Shown one piece after another: positions 52,868 to 61,590 of a stretch of DNA of 64,000 nucleotides (its first letter is position 1; each line of letters starts with the position of its first letter). The notes beneath the pieces are model-generated. The model searched no databases and was not told the origin of the DNA. It saw only the letters and a list, made by a program, of their open reading frames with translations. The position numbers and the translations under genes were made by a program. The DNA comes from Palsa-504 sp963744575 (GTDB taxonomy: Bacteria > Actinomycetota > Actinomycetes > Streptosporangiales > Streptosporangiaceae), in NCBI GenBank assembly GCA_963744575.1, contig CAVUUF010000010.1, forward strand, positions 130,708 through 194,707. Direction: 5' to 3'.

Positions 52868-52986
52868 TGATCTACAGTCGCGTCCACTACCTGCTCATTC
52901 CAGCGCTGACCTGCTGAAATACTTGTCAACGATGCGCAGTGAGCGGCAACCTTGAGCGTTGTTGTAAGGCCAAAATAGGGCCAGCC
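52868..52986. other. AT-richer spacer after the metal operon
   Basis: 119 nt of lower GC after the transporter gene; part of a gene-poor stretch extending to 53689. No feature recognised. Confidence 0.4.
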
Positions 52987-53086
52987 ATGTCTGACCATCG
53001 ACCCGAAGCTGGCAGCCAACCACTTGTCAAGACAGTGGGTTGCTGTACCTCACTGCCGTACGGGGCAACTGGCGCGAACAAGAACA
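52987..53086 (+). pseudogene. Truncated N-terminus of a Cys-rich ArsR-type gene
   Basis: From ATG 52987: SDHRPEAGSQPLVKTVGCCT, then SLPYGATGANKN, after which the frame loses any meaning. A Cys-Cys N-terminus followed by SLPYG is like that of some ArsR regulators, but no DNA-binding domain follows. It is the same fragment as at 51317-51344. Confidence 0.4.
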
Positions 53087-53226
53087 CCGTCAAGGGATGC
53101 TTGACACTGATCCCTGCTCGTAAGCTACCGGCGCGGTATCGGCTACCGTCGTTCAGCTGGCCATCGGGCCTTTCTGAGTCCGATTCAACCGTCAGAAGTT
53201 ATGCCTTTGTGGTCAACGGGTGGTGG

Positions 53227-53430
53227 TCAGCTCGCGGGCTTGCGCCGCGTGAGCCAGCGATACCAGTGGCGTATTCTCTCGCGCAACCGGGGGCTCTGAA
53301 TACCCAGCTGTGCGTCCCGAGCGGCACTGCTCTCCAAGTGCGCCTGCCGCTCACGGCTCAGTTGCTCTGCTTGGCGAAGGTCGTGCTGAGGTGGTGGTCC
53401 GAACAAGATGGCCTCTTGATCTTCGCCCAT
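53227..53430 (-). CDS. Possible 67-residue helical protein
   Basis: Reads QEAILFGPPPQHDLRQAEQL and ends RIRHWYRWLTRRKPAS, charged and helical. Codon third positions are less GC-rich than the chromosome, as elsewhere in the accessory region. Weak ribosome site. Not recognised. Confidence 0.35.
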   Translation of the reverse strand: MGEDQEAILFGPPPQHDLRQAEQLSRERQAHLESSAARDAQLGIQSPRLRERIRHWYRWLTRRKPAS

Positions 53431-53689
53431 AGGCTCTGGCGACGCGCGTTGCTTTAGTGGTGCAGGGCTAATGATCTCACCGCATACAGCCGGAGGCTAC
53501 CCCTGATCAGCGCAGCCGAGATGACGGCACGACGCCCATCTAGATGACCTGATTCATAGGCACTCAGTCTAATTAGGGGAGGTCGCTGTCGTTGAAGGTT
53601 CGTCGCGCGCCGATCGGACCTGGCCTCTGGCCTGGCCCTCGCCGTCAGGCCCGCTGGGCTGGCAGAAAAACACCCCTGGATTTTGATTG
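53431..53689. other. Spacer with no recognised gene
   Basis: About 260 nt of lower GC beside the truncated IS110 transposase. Nothing identified. Confidence 0.45.
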
Positions 53690-54343
53690 TCAAGCGGCTG
53701 CGGGAAGTTTTACGCGGTGTGACCAGGCGGTTGCTTCGTCGTAGAGGGTGCGGGTCTTCAGGCAGCCGTGCAAGATCCCGGCTAGCCGGTTAGACAGGGC
53801 TCGCAGCGCGGCGTCGTGGTCCAGGCCGCGGTCGCGTTGCTCGTCGTAGTAGGTGCGGGCGCCGGGTGAGGTGATCAGAGCGCTTTGCGCCTGGCGGTGC
53901 AGCGCGTCGGCGAGCCGGTCGTTGCGGACGTACCGGGCCATGACGGTCTTCTTCTTGCCGGACTGGCGGGTGACCGGGCTGGTGGCGGCGTAGTTCTTGC
54001 GCGTCTTGGCGCTGGCGTAGCGGTCCGGGTCGTCGCCGGACTCGCCGAGCTGCCGGGCGCCGGGGATCTCGGCGATGCCGGGCTGGCTCAGGTAGATGGC
54101 GGCGTCGGGGTGGCGGCGAAAGGACGCCGTCACCTGCTGTTCCATGGTGGCGATCTCGCCGTTGAGGGCGGCGATGATCACCGTCAGGAAGCGGACGGTG
54201 GCGGCGTAGGCGTCGGTCACCGGCTGCGGCTGGCGCAGTTGCTCGCCGCGCAGCGCGGCCAGGATGGTGTCGGTCTTGCCGGCGATGTCGCGGCGGCGGG
54301 CGCGCTTGAGCACAGAGGCCGGGGCACAGAGGCCGGGCGCCAC
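53690..54343 (-). pseudogene. Truncated IS110-family transposase
   Basis: 217 residues matching the C-terminal part of IS110-type transposases: DAAIYLSQPGIAEIPGARQL, DPDRYASAKTRKNYAATSPV, KKKTVMARYVRNDRLADAL and the end GILHGCLKTRTLYDEATAWS. The N-terminal DEDD catalytic domain is missing, and the upstream DNA does not encode it in any frame. Inactive remnant, different subfamily from the element at 57 kb. Confidence 0.8.
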
Positions 54344-54415
54344 TCTTGTGACGATAGGTGACTGTTTCTTAGCGTTAAACGACAGGTGAGCGTCGCGCGA
54401 GTCTCCTTGCCCGAG

Positions 54416-54880
54416 CTACTCAGGCCAGTCGAACCTTGCCCAGATGGTTCGGGTGGTGTGGTCTCCGTCGATGCCCCTCTCGTCGGCGAGGGCGCGGACG
54501 ATGTCCAGTCCGTGGTGCCGGGCCGGATCGATCATTCCCAGGTTCCACGGGCCGCCGTTGTCTTCGACTTCGACTCGAGCGTGAATACCCGGGCGGACTG
54601 TGGTCCGGACGGTGAAGGTCCCTTCGGGCAGGCGGGAGCGGCTGTGCAGGACAGCGTTGGCCGCGAGCTCGGACGCGCAGAGGATCACGTCGTCTGCTCT
54701 CGGGCAGTCTCGCAGTACTGCGCGTAGGTCGGCTCGGACAGCACGGATGTGCTCGGTACCGCCGGGATAGGTGACGTCAGTGTTGCGTAGCCCGACCGTC
54801 CTGGGTGCTGGCGTGTGCATTGATCCTCGCTGCGGCGCCTGGTTCACATCTTCTGCTACCGATAGCGTACTCTGGGTCAT
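54416..54880 (-). CDS. ATP-binding regulatory protein (anti-sigma factor-like)
   Basis: 154 residues with the HATPase_c_2 motifs: ASELAANAVLHSRS (N box, about 88-101), ARVEVEDNGGPWN (G1) and HHGLDIVRALADERG (G2). Such small kinases act as RsbW-like regulators. The ATG at 54878-54880 lies against the inverted repeat shared with the divergent ABM gene. Confidence 0.82.
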   Translation of the reverse strand: MTQSTLSVAEDVNQAPQRGSMHTPAPRTVGLRNTDVTYPGGTEHIRAVRADLRAVLRDCPRADDVILCASELAANAVLHSRSRLPEGTFTVRTTVRPGIHARVEVEDNGGPWNLGMIDPARHHGLDIVRALADERGIDGDHTTRTIWARFDWPE

Positions 54881-54907
54881 AGTAACGTACTATAAATACT
54901 TGTTACT
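54881..54907. promoter_or_regulatory. Inverted repeat in a divergent promoter
   Basis: AGTAAC (54881-54886) and GTTACT (54902-54907), 15 nt apart, in an AT-rich segment between the ATP-binding gene and the ABM-XRE pair. Probable regulator site; the XRE protein is a candidate. Confidence 0.55.
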
Positions 54908-54967
54908 CCGTGTACTAGCCCGGCACATTCGGTGCGAGCATGGCGTCACACGAGTTGGAGGAGACAG

Positions 54968-55276
54968 ATGTTCGGTCTGTGCGTGCGCTTCACGTGCAAG
55001 GACGAGGCCAGCGCCGAGGCTTACGACCGGCTGGTGGCAGAGACAATCCAAGGCATCAAGGCCAACGAGCCAGGGACGCTCGTATACGCCTCTCACCTGG
55101 TCGAAGGCCAGCCGTTGCAGCGGATCTTCTACGAGCTGTACCGGGACAAGGCAGCATTCGAAGCGCATGAGGCAGCCCCGCACACGCGTCGCTACCTGGA
55201 CCAGCGGGACCAGTATCTGGCCAGCACGGAAGTTGACTGGCTGACCCTCCAGACGGGCAAGGGCGCGGGCGGGTGA
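54968..55276 (+). CDS. Antibiotic biosynthesis monooxygenase-domain protein
   Basis: 102 residues, dimeric alpha+beta barrel: FGLCVRFTCKDEASAEAYDR, NEPGTLVYASHLVEG, FYELYRDKAAFEAHEAAPHT. Putative quinol monooxygenase or small-molecule-handling protein. GGAGGAGACAG precedes the ATG. Its TGA overlaps the XRE gene's GTG start by 4 nt. Confidence 0.85.
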   Translation: MFGLCVRFTCKDEASAEAYDRLVAETIQGIKANEPGTLVYASHLVEGQPLQRIFYELYRDKAAFEAHEAAPHTRRYLDQRDQYLASTEVDWLTLQTGKGAGG

Positions 55277-56487
55277 CCACACCCGATTACCAGAAGGCCC
55301 TGGGCCGGAAGATTGCTGCTGAGCGGCGACGCCGGGGCTTGTCCCAGCCCGAGCTGGCCCGGATGGTCGACCGGTCGGTGGCCTGGGTCTCGCAGGTCGA
55401 GCGCGGCGTGCGCAAGGTCGACCGCATGTCGGTGCTGGAAGCCCTCGCCGCCGCGCTGGATGTCCCACTGGCTGAGCTGGCCGCCGAAGCGCCCGTGGTC
55501 ACCGCGGTCACCGAGGAACCGCCTGGCGCGAGTGGCCTGCGCTTGATCTTGTCTGGCGCGTACGCGCTGCGCGCCATGCTGGATGGCCGTCGTGCGCCTG
55601 CCATTAGCACACTCCGCACCAAGACCCGCAAGGCATGGGAGCTAACGCACGCTGGGCGCTACACCGAACTGACCGACTTGCTGCGGAGCCTGGTCCCCGA
55701 CCTGGAGACGGCTGCTCGATCGGTGCCCGAGGAGCAGCGAGCTGATGTATCTGAACTGCTGGCCACTACTTACCAGGCATGTTCGGCCGCGCTGGCGAAA
55801 CTTGGCGAGCCGGAAGCCGCCTGGATCGCCGCCGATCGTGCCATGGCCGCCGCCGAGCGGGCAGGCAACCCGATGCTCGTCGCTGCCGGGGCGTTCCGGC
55901 TCGTGTTCGTGTTCATCAACGCCCGCCACTACGACCAGGCCGAGGAAACCGCCCGGACCGCCGCCGAGGCCTTGTGGCCGATGGCCGACCAGGGCGACCT
56001 GCGGGCCATGCCCCTATGGGGCGGCCTGACCTTGCAGCGCGCGGTCATCGCCGCCCACGTCAACGATCCCGATACCGCGTATGACCAGCTTGAGCGGGCC
56101 AGCCAGATCGCCGCGCGGCTCGGCGATGGACGGGGCGAGTACAACACCGAGTTCGGTCCTGCCAACGTGCGGCTATATGAGATCGCCGTCGCCGTCGAGC
56201 TTGGTGACGCGGGTCGCGCACTGCGCGCCGCTGCCGATGTGGACACCACCGGCCTGTCTGCCGAGCGGCGAGCCCGGATGCTTATCGATGTGGCCCGCGC
56301 CCACGCCCAGCGCCGCCAGGTCCATGAGGCGGTCGCCGCGCTGATCCAAGCCGAGGCCATCACTCCCGAACAAGTCCGCAGCCATACCCTGGTGCGCCAG
56401 CTCGTCTCGGACCTGCTGACCATGCAAGACCCGCCAGCCACTGAGCTACGCGACCTGGCGAAGCGCCTCACGGCCACGCATGACTGA
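55273..56487 (+). CDS. XRE-family regulator with TPR-like sensor
   Basis: 404 residues. HTH_3 domain at about 8-65 (KIAAERRRRGLSQPELARMV, VAWVSQVERGVRKVDRM), then a long helical repeat domain of TPR type (LLATTYQACSAALAKLGEPE; ERASQIAARLGDGRGEYNTE). This layout is common in actinobacterial regulators. GTG start overlaps the ABM stop (GTGA). May regulate its own operon and the divergent anti-sigma-like gene. Confidence 0.88.
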   Translation: MTTPDYQKALGRKIAAERRRRGLSQPELARMVDRSVAWVSQVERGVRKVDRMSVLEALAAALDVPLAELAAEAPVVTAVTEEPPGASGLRLILSGAYALRAMLDGRRAPAISTLRTKTRKAWELTHAGRYTELTDLLRSLVPDLETAARSVPEEQRADVSELLATTYQACSAALAKLGEPEAAWIAADRAMAAAERAGNPMLVAAGAFRLVFVFINARHYDQAEETARTAAEALWPMADQGDLRAMPLWGGLTLQRAVIAAHVNDPDTAYDQLERASQIAARLGDGRGEYNTEFGPANVRLYEIAVAVELGDAGRALRAAADVDTTGLSAERRARMLIDVARAHAQRRQVHEAVAALIQAEAITPEQVRSHTLVRQLVSDLLTMQDPPATELRDLAKRLTATHD

Positions 56488-56528
56488 TACTTTGCGTATT
56501 AGCCACGTATATTGGGTACTGTACTAGT

Positions 56529-56544
56529 GAGGCCATGAGGCCTC
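56529..56544 (+). terminator. Short hairpin after the XRE gene
   Basis: GAGGCC (56529-56534) pairs with GGCCTC (56539-56544), 4-nt loop, 40 nt past the XRE stop codon. Confidence 0.5.
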
Positions 56545-56783
56545 GCCCCTCGAGGGATGACCGTGCAGATACCGGGCCGGTGAGTCACCGGGTGCCCGGG
56601 TCACGGTGCACAAGCCACACATCAAACGCCTGAGCGGCAGGCAACCCGGCCAGGCTCACTTGCGGCACCGCTGATCAGCAACCCGACACCATCCGCCTGG
56701 CTGCCGGTTTGCCTCCGCTCGTCCACCGCCCGCAAGGGCCCGACGAGAGGAGTACCACCTTTGCCCACCCCTGTTCCCGCAGG

Positions 56784-56951
56784 CACCGGCTGTTTGCTTT
56801 CTTCCACGTCGCCTCCTATACCGGAGCGCGCCGCGGCGAGCTGCTCAACCTACGCTGGGCCGACGTCGACCTCGACGGCAAGAAGGTCACCATCACCGGA
56901 TCGACGGCCGTGATCGGAGGCGAGCGCGTCAACGGGACAACCAAAAGATGA
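56784..56951 (+). pseudogene. Integrase catalytic-domain fragment, left of the IS
   Basis: Reads HRLFAFFHVASYTGARRGEL, then LNLRWADVDLDGKKVTITGS and GGERVNGTTK before a stop at 56949-56951. This is the first part of a tyrosine integrase catalytic domain, with the first catalytic Arg in TGARRGELL. The coding sense resumes at 58712, so the gene is interrupted by the IS110-family element. Upstream frames (56560-56780) are also scrambled. Confidence 0.8.
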
Positions 56952-57103
56952 CATGCATCGGTTCTGCTGGTCGTAGCGGGCTGAGCCGGAGGCCTTGCCG
57001 TCTGCGCGGGGAGACCTCCTCAGCTCAGACGCGTCACGATTAACCGCGTAAGCAATCCGCGTGCAGGGCGCTGGTGCGCCCTGGGGAGCTTGAGGAGGTC
57101 CCG

Positions 57104-58141
57104 ATGCCCATCGTAGGCGGGCTCGACATTCACCGGAAGCAGATCACCTTCGACTATCTGGACACCGCCACCGGGGAGATCCGGCGAGGCCAGATCGCCC
57201 CGGCCGACCGGGCGCACCTGCGCGCCTGGCTGGCCCGGTTCGCCGGCCGGGACGATGTCGCGTTCGCGCTGGAGGGCTGTACCGGCTGGCGGTACGTCGC
57301 GGAGGAGCTGGCCGCGGCCGGCGTCACGGCGCATGTCGCCGAGCCGGCCGACACCGCCTTCGCCCGCGGCCGCAAGCGGCACGCCAAGACCGACAGGACC
57401 GACTCCCGGCATCTTCGGGTGCTGCTGGAGCAGGGCCGGCTGCCGGAGTGCTGGATCCCGCCGGCGCAGATCCTGGAGTGCCGGGCGCTGCTGGAGGCCT
57501 ACCACGACCTGCGCCGCGAGCACACCGCCTGGATCGAGCGCATCCACGCGGTGTTCTTCCACCAGGGCGCGCCGCGGCTGGGCGAGGGCGCGCTGCGCAC
57601 CGATCGCGGCCTGGCCGCGCTGCGCCAGGCCGCCGCCATGCACCTGTCGCCGGCCGGGCAGCTGCAGGTCGCCACCGCGCTGGACATGCTGGCCGCGATC
57701 GAGGCCCGGATGGACATGCTGCGCCAGCAGCTGCTGCACGCCGCCCGGCACCTGGCCGGCGCCCGGGCGCTGCAGGCGCGGCTGTATGGCGTCGGCCCGC
57801 TGGCCGGCCTGGCGATGACCTGCTGGCTCGGCGGCGCCGGCCGGTTCTCCTCCAGCCGCAAGGCGGTCCGGTTCGCCGGGCTGGACGTCACCGTCTATTC
57901 CTCCGACGGCAAGCGCTCACCCGGGCACCTGTCCCGGCAGGGCCCGGAGATCTTGCGCTGGGTGGCCTATGAGGCCGGCAAGACCCACGGCCGCGCCTCG
58001 GCCCCCGGCCACGACTACTACGCGGCCGTCAAGGACCGCACCGACGGCAAGATCGCCGCCCTGTCCCAGGCCCGCAAGCTCATCCGCCAGGCCTGCCACA
58101 TCCTGGCCGAGCTCGGCGACGACGCGCTCACCGCCGCCTGA
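57104..58141 (+). CDS. IS110-family transposase (DEDD/serine recombinase)
   Basis: 345 residues, intact. N-terminal RuvC-like DEDD domain: first Asp in GGLDIHRKQ, Glu in FALEGCTGWR, Asp pair in KTDRTDSRHL. C-terminal domain contains the transposase_20 serine region GVGPLAGLAMTCWLGGAGRF, SSSRKAVRFAGLD and YSSDGKRSPGHLS. GAGGAGGTCCC lies before the ATG. Likely still functional. Confidence 0.93.
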   Translation: MPIVGGLDIHRKQITFDYLDTATGEIRRGQIAPADRAHLRAWLARFAGRDDVAFALEGCTGWRYVAEELAAAGVTAHVAEPADTAFARGRKRHAKTDRTDSRHLRVLLEQGRLPECWIPPAQILECRALLEAYHDLRREHTAWIERIHAVFFHQGAPRLGEGALRTDRGLAALRQAAAMHLSPAGQLQVATALDMLAAIEARMDMLRQQLLHAARHLAGARALQARLYGVGPLAGLAMTCWLGGAGRFSSSRKAVRFAGLDVTVYSSDGKRSPGHLSRQGPEILRWVAYEAGKTHGRASAPGHDYYAAVKDRTDGKIAALSQARKLIRQACHILAELGDDALTAA

Positions 58142-58354
58142 GCCCGGACCCGTTCCAGCCGGTGACCGTTCCCCGTGACGCGCGGCCGGGCAGGCAAGCC
58201 GCAGCCGCAGTCATCAGATGGGGCACCACCGCGGCCAGCTCCCGCAGCCGCTGTCAGCTGCTCCCGCCCTGCCGCGCAGGGCACGCAGACGGCCTGAAAA
58301 GACTGAGCGGCCGCATCCTCGCAGGCGGGGACACCCGATCAATCATCATGTCAC

Positions 58355-58581
58355 CGGGCGCCGCCGGCGCCCGCGGGCCTAGGTAAGCCTGGCTGCCCCG
58401 CTTCGCCATCCCCCCGCCGCCACGGCCGGCCACCCCGGACAGGAAGGACACACGCCAGCCCCCACCCGGCTCCTGCACCCCCCGGGATCGCTCCTTCCCC
58501 CGCTGCCCCGATGATCTTGCTCCCGGGCAACCGCCTCAAGGGCGCCTCCGGCGCCGCCATGCGGGCGCTACGCGCCCCTTG
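58355..58581 (+). ncRNA. Structured right end of the IS110 element, possible guide RNA region
   Basis: Two strong stems: CGGGCGCC/GGCGCCCG (58355-58362, 58366-58373), and a longer imperfect one between 58537 (CAAGGGCGC) and 58581 (GCGCCCCTTG). IS110-family elements carry a small RNA that pairs with target and donor, either before or after the transposase gene. This is an inference from layout; no target-matching guide loop was demonstrated. Confidence 0.35.
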
Positions 58582-58711
58582 ACCCGCCCGCCCGCTCGCA
58601 AGACCCGGCAGCTATCGAGGGTAAGGAGCATAGCGGCGCACGCCCGCAACCAGGCCGCCCGCACTCCAGCAGCTCAACCCGAACCGCTTGCAGTGCCCAG
58701 CCGATACAGGT

Positions 58712-59158
58712 AAGCGGCCGGACCCGCGTCATTCCCTGGAGGACGAGACCGTCGCCGTCCTCCGCCAGCGCAAGGCCGACCAGGCTGCCGAGCAACTGCA
58801 AGCGGGCGACTCCTGGCGCGGAACCAAAGACGGATACGTTTTCACGACCGGCTGGGGCGAGCCGATCTACCCCGATACCGTCACATCGCTCATGACCAAG
58901 CTCATCCGCGCCCACAACGAGCCAGGCCAAGATCCCCGTCCGAAGGACCAGCTACCGCACGCACGGCTACATGACCTCAGACACCTGCACGCCACGACCT
59001 TGCTACTCTCAGGCGTCCCGGTGCACGTAGTCGCGGCTCGCCTGGGCCACGCCGACCCGGCGATCACCCTGCGTGTGTACGCCCACGTAATCCGCAGCGC
59101 CGAGGCCGCCGCCGCAGATATCTTCGCCCAGGCCGTGAAGGCCGCACAGGCCGCATAG
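58712..59158 (+). pseudogene. Integrase C-terminal fragment, right of the IS
   Basis: After the insertion: SGRTRVIP, then, with a one-base shift near 58735, EDETVAVLRQRKADQAAEQL and the catalytic boxes HARLHDLRHLHATTLLLSGV and ARLGHADPAITLRVYAHVI (His-x-x-Arg and the Tyr nucleophile). Ends at TAG 59156-59158, 77 nt before the right att copy. Even without the IS the frame would be broken. Confidence 0.82.
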
Positions 59159-59168
59159 CACTCCGGCT

Positions 59169-59187
59169 GTTAGCAGACCCGTTAGCA
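59169..59187 (+). repeat. GTTAGCA-pair repeat, copy 3 of 3
   Basis: GTTAGCA-GACCC-GTTAGCA between the integrase end and the att copy. Read in the integrase frame of homologues this would be its last codons, which explains its link to att sites. Confidence 0.6.
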
Positions 59188-59234
59188 AAACGCCGCTTCT
59201 GGTTAGAACTTAAGTACGCAATTCACCTCTGAGC

Positions 59235-59279
59235 TGGAGCCGCCTATCGGAATCGAACCGATGACCTACGCATTACGAG
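59235..59279 (-). other. tRNA-Thr(CGT) 3'-end copy, right attachment site
   Basis: Reverse strand: anticodon loop CTCGTAAT, then T arm TCGGTTCGATTCCGA (perfectly paired) and acceptor GGCGGCTCCA. The tRNA's 5' half is absent. Matches 48723-48768 but is the better-preserved copy. Position next to the integrase end is what an att site would show. Confidence 0.78.
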
Positions 59280-60170
59280 AGGCATGCTCCCGAGCCGCCC
59301 ACGCCCTAGCTGCACCGATAGCACGGGCGATCGCACAGATGGCACTCGCGGCGCTGGGATTATCCGGCAACCCGGTCCACGAACCGGTCCACGCCCGAGA
59401 CCCTGCGTCCCCGGCATCCTGCTACTGTGCGTAAACGCTGCTGATGACATGGATCCGCGCCCGCGAGCGGACAGGGCGCCAGGGCCGACGGTTGATCTGC
59501 ATGTCGCTACGCACACAGTCCGGTTAGCCGACGTCCGGATCTGCCGCCGACAGGGTCTTTCTGGATTGCCGTGGTGCGCTGGCGTTCCCGTCCGTCGGGC
59601 CTGCCGCACGGGGACCGTCCCCCTGGCGGTGCAGCTGATCGAGGGTCACGGCGCAGGGGGGTGAACGGAAGCCCGGCCGGGACGCCCGGATGCCGCCGGG
59701 CTCGAGGACCGGGCTCCGGGATGGCCGGGCTGTCGGCCGGGTGCCTGCGGACCCGGGCGCTCCGGGGCCGGGAGGCGGACGCCAGCCCGGAATCATCGAG
59801 CAGGCCGGGGTTCCGGCAGGCGGCCGGAACCCCGTGAACGTCGCGGTGGAGCCGGCCGGTGCGGTCCCGGGTCGCCGGGGTACAGGAGGGTGCGGCTGCC
59901 CGGTGCGTCGCGCCAGGTCATGCCATCACGCTGAGTGATACGTGAGGTCAGGGAGAACGCGCACACTGCCGCCGTTCGGTACGCCGTGGACGATGACTGT
60001 CCGGCTGGTCGCGGACATCCCGAACCGGCTGTTCTGGATGTCACCGGATGCTGGCCACCGGGAAGGTCCTTCGCCTTCCTCATCGCCGCGATGCCGTGCA
60101 GCTTGTCCTCTACGGCTGGGCATCGGCGGGGGCATCGCGGCTGTCGCGCGCTGACCCGCGGTCGCCGCGG
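59280..60170. other. Gene-poor spacer beyond the right att copy
   Basis: About 890 nt. Several open frames exist on both strands but none has recognisable motifs or a good ribosome site. A pair of tandem GGTCCACG words lies near 59372-59388, resembling one at 48668-48686 on the outer side of the left att copy. Confidence 0.45.
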
Positions 60171-61229
60171 CTAGGGTGGTCCGTCCGGGAAGGTCAGGAC
60201 GGTCTTGATGTCATCGGGCTGGCGGGTGTAGGCATCGGCCCACCGGCCGATGGGCACCTGGCGAGTGATCAGGCCGGCGAGCCAGTCCGGGTCGGCCTGG
60301 GCCAGGGCCTTGGCGGCGAGTTCGTAGTGGCTGCGGTTGGCGTTGACGGAGCCGAACAAGACCGAGTTCTGCAGGACCATGTTGCGGTTGAGGACCCCGG
60401 GGTCGACACTGGACTCCTGTCCCGCGGCGGAGACGCCGGTCAGGCAGGCGATCCGCTGCCGGACGTGCTGCGGGCCTGCCTCGAGCAGCATCTGCACGAA
60501 GCCGGTGCACTCGATGACGATGTCGGCTTCGGCGGCCGCCTGGCTCAGGTCGCCGCGGTGGAAGTAGGTGGCCCCGAGCAGGCGGACCATCTCCGGCTTG
60601 CGGCCCTCGGTGACGAGGTCGAGCACGTAGGTGTCGTAGCCCCGCTGAACCGACAGCAGGGCGGCGAGCAGCCCGATGGGCCCGGCGCCGGTGACCAGTA
60701 CCCTGGCCGGGGACCAGGTGGACCTGCGGCCGATCTTCTCGATGTGGTCCCAGGCCTTGGCCACGACGGTGGCCGGTTCGAGCAGCACTCCCAGGGTGCC
60801 GAGGGCGGGGTCCACCGCGACCAGGTACTCGGGGTGGATGCGGTAGCGCTCGGAGGCGTAGCCGTGCCGGGCCTTGATGCCCCGCTCGGTGTACTGGCCG
60901 TTGGTGCACATGTCCCAGTCGCCGGCCGCGCAGGCCGGGCAGGGAACGGGGTCGGGCAGGCGGACGATGCCGACGACCAGGTCGCCGGGGGCGAACCCGG
61001 TGCCCGGGGCGGCCTCGGCCACCCGGCCCAGCGCTTCGTGCCCGATGACGAGCCGGTCCTGGCCCGGCGGCGCCCACCCGTACTCGCCGTTGATGATCTC
61101 CAGGTCGGTGCCGCAGATGCCGACCGCTTGGGTCTGGACCAGGACGGGCCCGTCGTCGGGCGGCGGCTCCGGCATGTCGGTGAGCGCGACGGAGCCTGGC
61201 TGGCCGGGGATCACGGTGATGGCGCGCAT
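60171..61229 (-). CDS. Glucose 1-dehydrogenase-like zinc dehydrogenase
   Basis: 352 residues of the medium-chain dehydrogenase family in the glucose dehydrogenase subgroup. Zinc ligand AVGICGTDLEIINGEYG (C38), VIGHEALG, structural-zinc region PVPCPACAAGDWDMC, nucleotide fold VLVTGAGPIGLLAALLS, and a C-terminal segment (VLQNSVLFGSVNANRSHYEL) typical of the Glu_dehyd_C domain. Substrate likely an aldose. Single gene. Confidence 0.87.
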   Translation of the reverse strand: MRAITVIPGQPGSVALTDMPEPPPDDGPVLVQTQAVGICGTDLEIINGEYGWAPPGQDRLVIGHEALGRVAEAAPGTGFAPGDLVVGIVRLPDPVPCPACAAGDWDMCTNGQYTERGIKARHGYASERYRIHPEYLVAVDPALGTLGVLLEPATVVAKAWDHIEKIGRRSTWSPARVLVTGAGPIGLLAALLSVQRGYDTYVLDLVTEGRKPEMVRLLGATYFHRGDLSQAAAEADIVIECTGFVQMLLEAGPQHVRQRIACLTGVSAAGQESSVDPGVLNRNMVLQNSVLFGSVNANRSHYELAAKALAQADPDWLAGLITRQVPIGRWADAYTRQPDDIKTVLTFPDGPP

Positions 61230-61590
61230 GACCTCACCCTAGCGACTGAGGCCGGCCGTCCCGGGTGCGGGCGGGGCGGCATCCGCGCTGATCGGTTTGG
61301 CCGGCTGCCGGATACCATTCCGGTTCCCGCTGGCGGGCGCGGGCATCTGGGGACCCTGGCCCGCAGACGGGTAACGGCATGGTGACAATGACCGGCCGGG
61401 CACGTTAGCATCCAGGCGGGTGAGCCCGGATCACACCGCACTCAGGTGAAGCGGTGCTCGCCCGGATCACTGCCGTGGCTTTCTGGCAGACGGGCGGTCA
61501 TGCTGGGCCGTCTGGACGGCCTGCGCTCTGGCCGGGCAGGCGGGGGCGTGCGGCGGCATCGGGCCGCAACGAGGTCAGGGAAGGTCTGGT
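61230..61590. other. Spacer with no recognised gene
   Basis: 361 nt between divergent genes; no coding quality. Promoters of both are expected here. Confidence 0.55.

Larger units (their letters stand above)
56948..58711 (+). mobile_element. IS110-family insertion inside an integrase gene
   Basis: Boundaries inferred from integrase coding: sense is lost after AACCAAAAG (56941-56947) and resumes at AAGCGGCCGG (58712). Left end 156 nt to the transposase start; right end about 570 nt after its stop, with two strong hairpins (58355-58373 and 58537-58581). No terminal inverted repeats seen, as usual for IS110. The long right end may encode the guide RNA known in this family. Confidence 0.75.

Noticed and set aside
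59235..59279. Complete tRNA-Thr gene at the right boundary
   Set aside because: T arm and acceptor are perfect, but the 5' half cannot be folded from the adjacent DNA.
59284..59664. A 126-codon plus-strand frame beyond the right att copy
   Set aside because: Composition typical of random GC-rich frames, no ribosome site, no recognisable motif.
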